The notes under the pieces were generated by a model. It worked only from the letters and a program-made list of their open reading frames with translations. It made no database searches and had not been told where the DNA came from. A stretch of DNA of 64,000 nt from Aquabacterium sp. (GTDB lineage Bacteria > Pseudomonadota > Gammaproteobacteria > Burkholderiales > Burkholderiaceae_C). The DNA lies in assembly GCF_016234775.1 (NCBI RefSeq), contig NZ_JACRAH010000001.1:62001-126000 (forward strand), read 5' to 3'. Position numbers and translations under genes: made by a program. Every line of letters starts with the position of its first letter. The stretch's first letter is position 1. Shown one piece after another: positions 1-8,303 of the stretch.

Positions 1-232
1 TGACGCGAAGGGATGCGATAATGTTCGTCTTTGCGCCATCTCGATCTGGCCTGAGTCTGGTTGCCTAATCGGCATCAGTGGCAGGCCGCGCAGGCTCCAA
101 ATCCGCCTCACAAGGGCGAGCACGCTGGCAATCCGTTGCCGCAGTGCTGTTGTCGCAGCCCCCAAAGCTGTGGCGATGTAGAGGGGCACCGATCGTTTTT
201 CGTTAGAGAAATTCGGAAAGGTTCTTTCAATC
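1..232 (+). other. Upstream/leader region of ilvB
   Basis: This stretch has no convincing gene. A GATAAT-like -10 lies at about 16-21, so the ilvB mRNA could carry a leader of about 200 nt, but the -35 would be at the window edge and cannot be judged. A 15-codon ORF (21-68) is present but is not rich in Ile, Leu or Val. The segment between about 85 and 200 is GC-rich with short complementary blocks, without a clear terminator/antiterminator pair. An AAAGG motif stands 12 to 16 bases before the ilvB start. Confidence 0.3.
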
Positions 233-2014
233 ATGGACATGTCTCCTGCGGATATCCGCCGCGCCGGCTCGGCCGACGCCAATGCTCAATCCCCCTCCGG
301 CGAGATCCTCAACGGGTCCGACATCCTCGTGCGCTGCCTTCAGGCTGAAGGCGTCAAGTACATGTGGGGCTACCCGGGTGGTGCGGTTCTCTATATTTAC
401 GACGCCCTGTACAAGCAGGACACCATCGAGCACGTGCTCGTGCGCCACGAACAGGCTGCCGTCCACGCGGCTGACGGCTATGCGCGCGCCACCGGCGACG
501 TCGGCGTGGCCCTGGTGACCTCCGGCCCCGGCGTGACGAATGCCATCACCGGCATCGCTACGGCCTACATGGACTCGATCCCCATGGTGATCATCACCGG
601 TCAGGTGCCCACGCCCGCGATCGGCCTGGATGCCTTCCAGGAGTGCGACACCGTCGGCATCACGCGCCCCATCGTCAAACACAATTTCCTCGTCAAGGAC
701 GTGGCCGATCTGGCCGTCACGATGAAGAAGGCCTTCCACATCGCCCGCACCGGCCGCCCTGGCCCTGTGGTGGTGGACGTGCCCAAGGACGTGTCGCTCA
801 AGACCACCGCCTTCCACTACCCCGAGACGGTGGAAATGCGCTCGTACAACCCGGTGCGCAAGGGCCACGGCGGCCAGATCCGCAAGGCCGTGCAATTGCT
901 GCTCAACGCCAAGCGCCCCTACATCTACACCGGTGGCGGTGTGATCCTGGGTGAGGCCTCCAACGAGCTGCGCGAACTGGTCAACATGCTGGGCTACCCC
1001 AGCACCAGCACCCTGATGGGCCTGGGCGCCATCCCCGCGTCCGACAAGACCTTCCTGGGCATGCTGGGCATGCACGGCACGTACGAAGCCAACATGACCA
1101 TGCAGAACGCCGACGTGGTGATCGCCGTGGGCGCCCGCTTCGACGACCGCGTGATCGGCAACCCCAAGCACTTCGCCCAGGTCGAGCGCAAGATCATCCA
1201 CATCGACATCGACCCTTCGTCGATCTCCAAGCGCGTCAAGGTTGACATCCCCATCGTGGGCGATGTGAAGGACGTGCTGCTGGAAATGATCGCCCAGATC
1301 AAGGAATCGCAGCTCAAGCCGGACCAGAACGCGCTGGCCGCCTGGTGGAGCCAGGTCAACGAGTGGAAGAAACGCGACTGCCTGAAGTACAAGACCTCGA
1401 CCGAGGTGATCAAGCCTCAGTCCGTGGTCGAGAAGCTGGCCGAGCTGACCAAGGGCACTGACTACTACATCACCTCGGACGTTGGTCAGCACCAGATGTT
1501 CGCGGCGCAGTACAGTAAGTTTGAAGAGCCCCGTCGCTGGATCAACTCCGGTGGCCTGGGCACCATGGGTGTGGGCCTGCCTTACGCCATGGGCATCAAG
1601 CTGGCCAAGCCGGACGCCGATGTCTTCTGCATCACGGGCGAAGGCTCGATCCAGATGTGCATCCAGGAACTGTCGACCTGCCTGCAGTACAACACGCCCG
1701 TCAAGGTGCTGTCGCTCAACAACCGCTACCTGGGCATGGTGCGCCAGTGGCAGCAGCTGGACTACGGCGGCCGCTACTCGCACAGCTACATGGACGCACT
1801 GCCCAACTTCGTGAAGCTGGCCGAAGCCTATGGCCACGTGGGCCTGCTGATCGAGCGCCCCGAGGACGTCGAAGGCGCGCTGCGCGAAGCCATCAAGCTC
1901 AAGGACCGCACCGTGTTCCTGGACATCCGCACCGACCCGACGGAAAACGTCTGGCCGATGGTTCAGGCCGGCAAGGGCATCTCCGAAATGCTGCTGGGCT
2001 CCGAAGACCTGTAA
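233..2014 (+). CDS. ilvB: Acetolactate synthase large (catalytic) subunit
   Basis: Catalyses the first common step of Val/Leu/Ile synthesis: two pyruvates to 2-acetolactate, or pyruvate plus 2-oxobutyrate to 2-aceto-2-hydroxybutyrate. It uses ThDP, FAD and Mg2+ in the cytoplasm. The 593 residues match the family length. The N-terminal ThDP domain carries the catalytic Glu in RHEQAAVHAADG (Glu73). The C-terminal ThDP motif starts GEGSIQM at about residue 467 and ends LSLNN; GEGS replaces the textbook GDGS. The FAD/central domain lies between. An in-frame ATG at 239 is an alternative start. It heads ilvB-ilvH-ilvC; the regulatory subunit follows after an unusually long, structured gap. Confidence 0.97.
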   Translation: MDMSPADIRRAGSADANAQSPSGEILNGSDILVRCLQAEGVKYMWGYPGGAVLYIYDALYKQDTIEHVLVRHEQAAVHAADGYARATGDVGVALVTSGPGVTNAITGIATAYMDSIPMVIITGQVPTPAIGLDAFQECDTVGITRPIVKHNFLVKDVADLAVTMKKAFHIARTGRPGPVVVDVPKDVSLKTTAFHYPETVEMRSYNPVRKGHGGQIRKAVQLLLNAKRPYIYTGGGVILGEASNELRELVNMLGYPSTSTLMGLGAIPASDKTFLGMLGMHGTYEANMTMQNADVVIAVGARFDDRVIGNPKHFAQVERKIIHIDIDPSSISKRVKVDIPIVGDVKDVLLEMIAQIKESQLKPDQNALAAWWSQVNEWKKRDCLKYKTSTEVIKPQSVVEKLAELTKGTDYYITSDVGQHQMFAAQYSKFEEPRRWINSGGLGTMGVGLPYAMGIKLAKPDADVFCITGEGSIQMCIQELSTCLQYNTPVKVLSLNNRYLGMVRQWQQLDYGGRYSHSYMDALPNFVKLAEAYGHVGLLIERPEDVEGALREAIKLKDRTVFLDIRTDPTENVWPMVQAGKGISEMLLGSEDL

Positions 2015-2016
2015 TT

Positions 2017-2188
2017 CCTCCATGCCCGGCATGAGGCGGGCAGGGTGCAGTCAGGCGCTTGCCGGTGCCTGATTGACGACCTTGACGCCTCGGCCAGGAT
2101 CAACGCACAACCGATACCCATCGCACTACGTGGCCACGGCCTGGGGGTTACCGCCTCCAGGTGCTAAGAGCCCGCAAGGACGATCCAT
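2017..2188 (+). promoter_or_regulatory. Structured ilvB-ilvH intergenic RNA (candidate ilvH-type motif)
   Basis: The 174-nt gap inside the operon is much longer than needed for translation. It contains several self-complementary stems: GCCCG/CGGGC near 2024-2041, CAGGC/GCCTG near 2051-2070, GGCC-AC-GGCC near 2131-2140, and CCTGG/CCAGG near 2140-2161, just before the ilvH start. A conserved RNA element upstream of ilvH has been described in betaproteobacteria (the ilvH motif). Location and structure fit, but I could not compare it with the published consensus. It could act as a cis-regulator of ilvH and ilvC or as an mRNA processing site. Confidence 0.4.
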
Positions 2189-2680
2189 ATGAAACACATC
2201 ATTGCCCTTTTGCTTGAGAACGAACCCGGCGCGCTGTCGCGTGTGGTCGGCCTGTTCTCGGCGCGCGGCTACAACATCGAGAGCCTGACGGTCGCCACGA
2301 CCGAAGACCCTTCGCTGTCGCGCATGACCATCGTGACCACCGGTTCGGATGACGTGATCGAACAGATCACCAAGCACCTCAACCGCCTGATCGAGGTCGT
2401 GAAGGTTGTCGACCTGTCCGAAGGCCCTTACACCGAACGTGAGCTGATGCTCATCAAGGTGCGCGCCGTGGGCAAGGAGCGCGAAGAGATGAAGCGCATG
2501 GCGGACATCTTCCGCGGCCGCATCATCGACGTGACCGACAAGACCTACACCATCGAATTGACTGGCGACGCTGCCAAGCTCGATGCCTTCATTGAAGCCA
2601 TCGACCGCGCCGCCATCCTTGAAACCGTGCGCACCGGGACCAGCGGGATCGGGCGCGGCGAGCGCATCTTGCGCGTCTGA
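2189..2680 (+). CDS. ilvH: Acetolactate synthase small (regulatory) subunit
   Basis: Regulatory partner of IlvB; it raises activity and usually confers valine feedback inhibition. The 163-residue length is typical of the short proteobacterial form. The N-terminal ACT domain (about residues 1-78) begins MKHIIALLLENEPGALSRVV and contains the ARGYNIESL segment of the effector-binding fold. The C-terminal half (ERELMLIKVRA onward) is the conserved ALS_ss_C region. It is followed after 92 bp by ilvC on the same strand. Confidence 0.96.
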   Translation: MKHIIALLLENEPGALSRVVGLFSARGYNIESLTVATTEDPSLSRMTIVTTGSDDVIEQITKHLNRLIEVVKVVDLSEGPYTERELMLIKVRAVGKEREEMKRMADIFRGRIIDVTDKTYTIELTGDAAKLDAFIEAIDRAAILETVRTGTSGIGRGERILRV

Positions 2681-2730
2681 CTCACCGCAGTCTCTTTTTT
2701 CTTCCCGCTATTCCTGAATCCCTTGCCTGA

Positions 2731-3789
<1,059 letters not shown>

Positions 3790-3831
3790 TCTGTGTGCCG
3801 GGTTTGGCCCGGTTGCATGATTGTTTGAATG

Positions 3832-3867
3832 AAAGCCGCCGGGGTTCAGGCCTCAGGCGGCTTTTTG
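3832..3867 (+). terminator. Rho-independent terminator after ilvC
   Basis: AAAGCCGCC at 3832-3840 pairs perfectly with GGCGGCTTT at 3856-3864, followed by further T residues. It lies 43 bp past the ilvC stop and closes the ilv operon. Confidence 0.88.
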
Positions 3868-3941
3868 TTTGCTTCTGACTGTCTCTGATGTGATTGTTTT
3901 GGCTGCGGCTGGGACGCAGCATGCGAAGGTGGGGGCGTTTT

Positions 3942-4182
3942 GTCGGGGCAGCGCGGGGCGCGGCTGAGGTGGCATGCGTCCGGGCTTCATGTTGGCGGTC
4001 CCGCCTTGCGGGACTGCTCTGCGGTGCTCGTCCGGCTCAGGTGGCTGCGCAACTCGGCCTGCGGCCTCAAACATGCTCGCCATCCCCTTGCCTGCGACAA
4101 GGGGCAAACCTGAGCCTCCCTGCGCGCCTTCGACGCCAACAAGGCGCCCGGCCGCATGCCCCCTCAGCCTTTTTCGCCCCGC
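3942..4182 (+). repeat. MITE-like element, copy 1 (boundaries approximate)
   Basis: A segment with imperfect terminal inverted repeats. The left end starts GGCTGAG at 3962 and the right end finishes CTCAGCC at 4169; the two 36-nt ends match at about 31 positions. Similarity appears to extend about 15-20 bp beyond each GGCTGAG block. Inside the left end is a GTCCCGC/GCGGGAC hairpin (3998-4014). The whole segment aligns with the reverse complement of 4318-4582. It has no plausible protein and lies just after the ilvC terminator. It could be a non-autonomous transposon-derived element or a species-specific extragenic repeat. Confidence 0.6.
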
Positions 4183-4317
4183 TGGTGGTCTGCCACGGTC
4201 GTTGGTGCGGAATCGATCCTGCGATTTCTTGTGGCCACCGAGGCCATGCTGATTCGATTCAGCTTTGCGCGGTGAGCAGTGAAATTTAGCGGCGCATGCG
4301 GCCTGTGCATGAGGCCA
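4183..4317. other. Spacer between the two inverted elements, no gene seen
   Basis: About 135 bp between the two element copies. Overlapping ORFs on both strands here look like random GC-rich reading frames, without recognisable motifs or ribosome sites. No promoter or RNA could be identified. Confidence 0.4.
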
Positions 4318-4582
4318 GCGAGGCGGACAAGGGCTGAGCCGGCATCCGGCCGGGCGCCTTGTTGACGCTGAGAAGCGCAGAGGGGAAGTGGGCACGCGCA
4401 GCGTGCGTCGTCAACTGACTCGCCGGAGCTGTCTGACCGGAGTGGTCGCAGACCACGCAGGGAGTTCTCCGGCGCCACTTCCTCGCGAGCATCGCAAGGC
4501 AGTCCCGCTTGCAAAGCGGGACCGTCAACAATGAAGCCCGGCCGGATGTTGGCTCAGCCCCCGCCTCGCGCTCTACCGAAAA
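4318..4582 (-). repeat. MITE-like element, copy 2, inverted relative to copy 1
   Basis: Second copy of the repeat at 3942-4182, in the opposite orientation. Its ends are GGCTGAG at 4332 and CTCAGCC at 4559, and the end repeats match over about 30 of 36 positions. The hairpin-bearing end (GTCCCGCT/AGCGGGAC, 4502-4522) is now on the right, so the hairpin ends of both copies face outward. The core is about 20 bp longer than in copy 1 and has diverged. The element family is not known to me. Confidence 0.6.
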
Positions 4583-4636
4583 AACGCCCAACTCAACGCA
4601 TGAGACCGCAGCAGCCCCAAAACGCATGCCATGCAC

Positions 4637-5302
4637 TCAACGAGAAGGCGCTTCCCAATGCAAAGTCCCGCACACCTTGTCCATCAAGGGCAGCACGATG
4701 TTGAAGTTGTGCGTGTGCATGAGGTCACGCCGATGGTGCAAGCGGTGCAACTGACGCATCTCGCGCAACCACGGCAGATTCGTCAGCCAGTGCCCGTCAG
4801 GCAGATGGTGGCAGGTGTGGAAGAACTCGTAAAGCAGGTAGCCCATGGTGGCATGCGCCCCGAAGATCCAGCCCGAGTTGGCATCCACCAGTGCGCTGAT
4901 GATCCACACGGAGGGCGCTACGAAGGCCGCCAGATACACCACGATCAACCAGGGCGGAAACAGGATCACCCGCCAGTCCAGCCAGCTGTCGTAGCTCATC
5001 TCTCGCTCGCTGAAGAAGCTGTGATGATCACCCGTGTGCCGCGCATAGAAAAGCGCCGCCCAGTTGCGTTTGTGATGGCCCAGTTCCCGGTGCACGAGGT
5101 ACACAGCCGCGTTGAAGACCAGCAGGCCCAAAGGCGCGGCCAGCCATTGCCAAGCCAGGGGTTGCTGGACTTGATTCAATAGCGCGCCATAGGCCGCCAG
5201 GCCAAGCCCGAACACGAACAAGGTGTGCAGCAAGGCGCTGTAGTGCGGGCTGACCTGGGCTCGGTAGCGTTGGCGAAAGGCCTGGACGGCATCAGGTGTC
5301 AT
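4637..5302 (-). CDS. Sterol desaturase / fatty-acid hydroxylase superfamily membrane protein
   Basis: A 221-residue integral membrane di-iron oxygenase. Histidine clusters typical of the superfamily are present in order: HRELGHH, HTGDHH, HTCHH and HRLHHRRD. Several hydrophobic segments lie between them (LLHTLFVFGLGLAAYGALL; VILFPPWLIVVYLAAFVAP). The substrate is unknown; family members hydroxylate or desaturate lipids, carotenoids or sterol-like molecules. The start was set at 5302 because its ATG overlaps the TGA of the upstream outer-membrane gene (ATGA), which indicates coupling. It is the last gene of the eight-gene minus-strand array. Confidence 0.85.
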   Translation of the reverse strand: MTPDAVQAFRQRYRAQVSPHYSALLHTLFVFGLGLAAYGALLNQVQQPLAWQWLAAPLGLLVFNAAVYLVHRELGHHKRNWAALFYARHTGDHHSFFSEREMSYDSWLDWRVILFPPWLIVVYLAAFVAPSVWIISALVDANSGWIFGAHATMGYLLYEFFHTCHHLPDGHWLTNLPWLREMRQLHRLHHRRDLMHTHNFNIVLPLMDKVCGTLHWEAPSR

Positions 5303-6810
5303 GGTGCGGGGGGCTGGGTGGCTTTGCCTTCCGGTAGAGGGCCTGCAGTCCACCCCCCACCGATCGCTTTGTAGAGTAGCACTGTGGTCAGTGCCCGCGC
5401 AGTCTGCGCCTGGATCAGATCATCCTCGCGCTGCAGGGCGCCGAGCTTGGCTTCCAGAACGGGCTGCAGCAAACCGGTGCCTTCGTTGAACAGTTTCTCG
5501 GCATGAACGGCCCCGTCGGCTGATGTGCGCCAGGCCGTGGTCAATTGCTGCGCGCGTTGATCCAGCGCACGTCGCGCGCTGTAGGCGTTTTCAACGTCTT
5601 CGAGCGCGCTCATCACGGCCTGTTCGTACTGTGCGGCGGCGGCTTCCAGCCGGGCATCGCTGGCCTTGATATTGGCCTGGATGCGCCCGCCTTCAAAGAT
5701 GGGTAACTTCACGCCCGCACCCCAGGCCGTGAAGCTGGACGAGGCCGAAGGCAGGTTGCCGATTTCCAGGTGCCCGTCGTTGGACAGGAAACCCAGATAG
5801 AACTTGGGCAGCACTTCTGCCTTGGCGCTGCCCAGGCGAGCAGCCAGCGCACGCACCTGATTGGCACTGCCGCGCACATCGGGGCGGCGTTCGAGCACGT
5901 CGGATGGGAGGATGCCGGGCAGTTGATCAGGGATCACGCTGCCATCGGCCGGTGCACTCGCTGTCGGAACGGGCAGCGCTTTGAGCGCCTCCGGTTGCTG
6001 ACCCGTCAGTACGGCCAGGCGGCGCAGGCGGGCGCCCAACAGGCTTTGCAGTGGTGCCTTCATGGCCCCCAGCGCTTCGACGGCGGCTTGCGCGCGGTCC
6101 ACGTCATAGCGGTTGGCCTGGCCGGCGTCAAAGCGGCCCTGCGCATAGCGTTGCAGGCGCTGGGCTGTGCTGAGGCTGCGTTCCAGCACGTTCATGCGTC
6201 GCTCGATGCTGCGGGCTTCGATGTAGTTGCTGGCGATGTCGCCCGCCACGATCATCTGTGCGCCGTGCAGCTTTTCCTCATAGGCCAGGGCGGCCTGGCG
6301 GGCGGCTTCGGCGTCGCTGCGGCGTGAGCCAAAGATGTCGACTTCCCACGCCGCCGCAAAACCACTCCCATTGAACGAGCTGATGGGGATGTTGATGGGG
6401 GGAACGCTGACCGGAATCGGCAGTGGCGGCAGGCTGGGAGGGCTGACATCATTGAACTTCTGGCGGCCCGTGGCGCCGTAGGCCATCAGGGTCGGGTACA
6501 GCGCCGATTCGGCCATGGTCACGACGGTGCGTGCTTCCTTGACGCGGGCAATGGCCATGCGGATGTCGGCGTTGGCTGCCAGGCCTTGATCGATCAGTTG
6601 GACGAGCGTCGGGTCGGCGATGCCGTGCCACCATCTGGCGATGTCTTGGTCCGTGGCTGTGGCGTTCGGGCTCTTGCTCACTTCGTCAAAAGCCTTGGGC
6701 GTGACCACGTCTGCGGGCATGTCCACCTTGATGGTCGTGCAGGCCATGAGGGACAGGCTCAACAAGGTCGCCAGGCCGCAGGTGCGCAGGGCAGGGTGTC
6801 GGGTGTTCAT
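5299..6810 (-). CDS. RND/ABC efflux outer-membrane lipoprotein, NodT/OprM (TolC) family
   Basis: Forms the outer-membrane channel of a tripartite exporter. The start at 6810 gives 503 residues with a lipoprotein signal whose lipobox is LMAC and acylated Cys24. Two OEP repeats follow, with family motifs such as AAAWEVDIFGSRR (first repeat) and ERRPDVRGSANQVRALAARL and WGAGVKLPIFEGGRIQAN (second repeat). A 16-codon in-frame extension to 6858 would precede the signal peptide and is discarded. It lies 60 bp after the MaoC-Pta gene on the same strand, and its likely partners are the HlyD-type adaptor and ABC proteins upstream. Confidence 0.93.
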   Translation of the reverse strand: MNTRHPALRTCGLATLLSLSLMACTTIKVDMPADVVTPKAFDEVSKSPNATATDQDIARWWHGIADPTLVQLIDQGLAANADIRMAIARVKEARTVVTMAESALYPTLMAYGATGRQKFNDVSPPSLPPLPIPVSVPPINIPISSFNGSGFAAAWEVDIFGSRRSDAEAARQAALAYEEKLHGAQMIVAGDIASNYIEARSIERRMNVLERSLSTAQRLQRYAQGRFDAGQANRYDVDRAQAAVEALGAMKAPLQSLLGARLRRLAVLTGQQPEALKALPVPTASAPADGSVIPDQLPGILPSDVLERRPDVRGSANQVRALAARLGSAKAEVLPKFYLGFLSNDGHLEIGNLPSASSSFTAWGAGVKLPIFEGGRIQANIKASDARLEAAAAQYEQAVMSALEDVENAYSARRALDQRAQQLTTAWRTSADGAVHAEKLFNEGTGLLQPVLEAKLGALQREDDLIQAQTARALTTVLLYKAIGGGWTAGPLPEGKATQPPAP

Positions 6811-6870
6811 GTCAGGTATTCGCAGATAGGCTCGGTACGCGGCGCTCGGCAGGGGCAAGGTGCGATAAGT

Positions 6871-8292
6871 TCAGTTGACTGCTTCCAGCTGACCTTGCGC
6901 GGCTGCCAGCAACACCGCCAGGGCCGTGGAGGCCACGCGTGTGCGCGGGCTGTCGGTCGAGTCGGTCAGGATCACCGGGACGCGGCAACCCAGCACGATG
7001 CTGGCCACATCGGCACTGGCCAGAAAAATCAGCTGTTTGATCAGCATGTCGCCCGTTTCCAGGTTGGGCACCAGCAGCACGTTGGCCTGACCAGCTACGG
7101 GGGATTCCGGATCCTTGATGCGGGCCACGTCAGCATTGATCGCCGAGTCGAAGGACAGCGGGCCGTCGATCAGACCGCCGGCAAGCTGGTGCCTTTCCAG
7201 CATCTTGCACAGGGCAGCGGCGTCCATGGAGGATGGCAGGGCACTGGTGATGGAATCTGCTGCCGACAGGATGGCCACACGGGGCTCGTCGAAGCCGAGG
7301 ATGCGGGCCAGATCGATGGCGTTCTGGACGATGTCGCGCTTGTCTTCCAGCGTGGGTTGCACGTGGATGGCCGCGTCAGTGATGATGATGGGGTGATCGC
7401 ACTTGGGCACGTCGGCCACATAGGCATGGCTGGCGCGGCGGTGGAGGCGCAAGCCGCCTTCTGGCGCCATCACTGCTTGCAGCAGCGTTTCACGACCGAT
7501 GTGGCCTTGCATGATGGCATTGACGCTGCCCGCTCGCGCCATGGCCACGGCTTGCAGGGCGGCGCGCATGGGTGTGGGGGCCTCGTCCCACTCACAGCCC
7601 GAGAGGTCCAGCGCCAGTTCTGCAGCCAGTGCCTCGATGCGCGCGCGCGGGCCGATGACGAGGGGCTTGATCAGGCCAGCTTTGGCCGCATCCAGCATGG
7701 CCATCAAATTGTGAGCCGCATCGGGAAACACCACGGCACATCGGATGGCGGCGTGGGATGTGGTCAGGGCCATGAGTTGCGCAAACCGCTCATGACGGTA
7801 GAGCTGAAGATCAGGCAAGGGCTGGGCTGCCCGCTTGACCTTGAGCGTAGGTGCCATGACCTCCGCCTCACCGGTGATCACGGGCTTGCCCAACTGGTTG
7901 CTGCACAGGCAGTCCAGCAGCACCATGTTCTTGTCGCGCTTTTCCTTGACGGTGACCTTGACCGTGATGATGTCGCCCACGTTCACCGGTCGCACGAAGC
8001 GCAGTTGCTGGCCCACATAGATCGTGCCGGGCCCGGGCAGTTTGGTGCCCAGCACGGTGGAGATCAGGGTGCCGCCCCACATGCCGTGCGCGATCACTTT
8101 GTGGAAAGGCGTGTCACGGGCATAGGCCTCATCGAGGTGTGCGGGGTTCACGTCACCGCTGAGGATGGCGAACAGCTCGATGTCGGTCTTGGTCAGCTCT
8201 CGGGTCAGTGAGGCACAGTCACCCACCTGCAGTTCGTCGTAGCAGCGGTTCTCCAGCATCACGGGTGCGGCGGCATCCAGTTCGGTGTTCAT
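6871..8292 (-). CDS. Bifunctional MaoC-type enoyl-CoA hydratase / phosphate acyltransferase
   Basis: A fusion of two enzymes (473 residues). Residues about 10-150 form a MaoC hot-dog domain with the hydratase motif GDVNPAHLDEAYARDTPFHK and AHGMWGGTLISTVLGTKLPG. Residues about 170-470 are a phosphate acetyl/butyryltransferase domain (LVIGPRARIEALA; IIITDAAIHVQPTLEDKRD; GQANVLLVPNLETGDML). It could interconvert crotonyl-CoA and (R)-3-hydroxybutyryl-CoA and exchange acyl-CoA with acyl-phosphate, which fits the adjacent PHA synthase. A GTG start overlapping the phaC stop (8307) is a possible alternative; neither start has a strong Shine-Dalgarno. Confidence 0.92.
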   Translation of the reverse strand: MNTELDAAAPVMLENRCYDELQVGDCASLTRELTKTDIELFAILSGDVNPAHLDEAYARDTPFHKVIAHGMWGGTLISTVLGTKLPGPGTIYVGQQLRFVRPVNVGDIITVKVTVKEKRDKNMVLLDCLCSNQLGKPVITGEAEVMAPTLKVKRAAQPLPDLQLYRHERFAQLMALTTSHAAIRCAVVFPDAAHNLMAMLDAAKAGLIKPLVIGPRARIEALAAELALDLSGCEWDEAPTPMRAALQAVAMARAGSVNAIMQGHIGRETLLQAVMAPEGGLRLHRRASHAYVADVPKCDHPIIITDAAIHVQPTLEDKRDIVQNAIDLARILGFDEPRVAILSAADSITSALPSSMDAAALCKMLERHQLAGGLIDGPLSFDSAINADVARIKDPESPVAGQANVLLVPNLETGDMLIKQLIFLASADVASIVLGCRVPVILTDSTDSPRTRVASTALAVLLAAAQGQLEAVN

Positions 8293-8303
8293 CTTGTTGG
8301 TGC

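Noticed and set aside
21..68. 15-codon ORF as an attenuation leader peptide for ilvB
   Set aside because: Only two Val, two Leu and no Ile codons, no run of branched-chain codons and no clear terminator following it.
227..2032. 601-aa minus-strand ORF opposite ilvB
   Set aside because: It is a shadow of a highly biased GC-rich gene; the translation is His/Val/Gly-rich with no motif, as in other antisense frames here.
3853..4395. 180-aa minus ORF and overlapping plus ORFs as genes in the ilvC downstream region
   Set aside because: They run through the inverted element copies, have no ribosome site and their composition follows the repeat.
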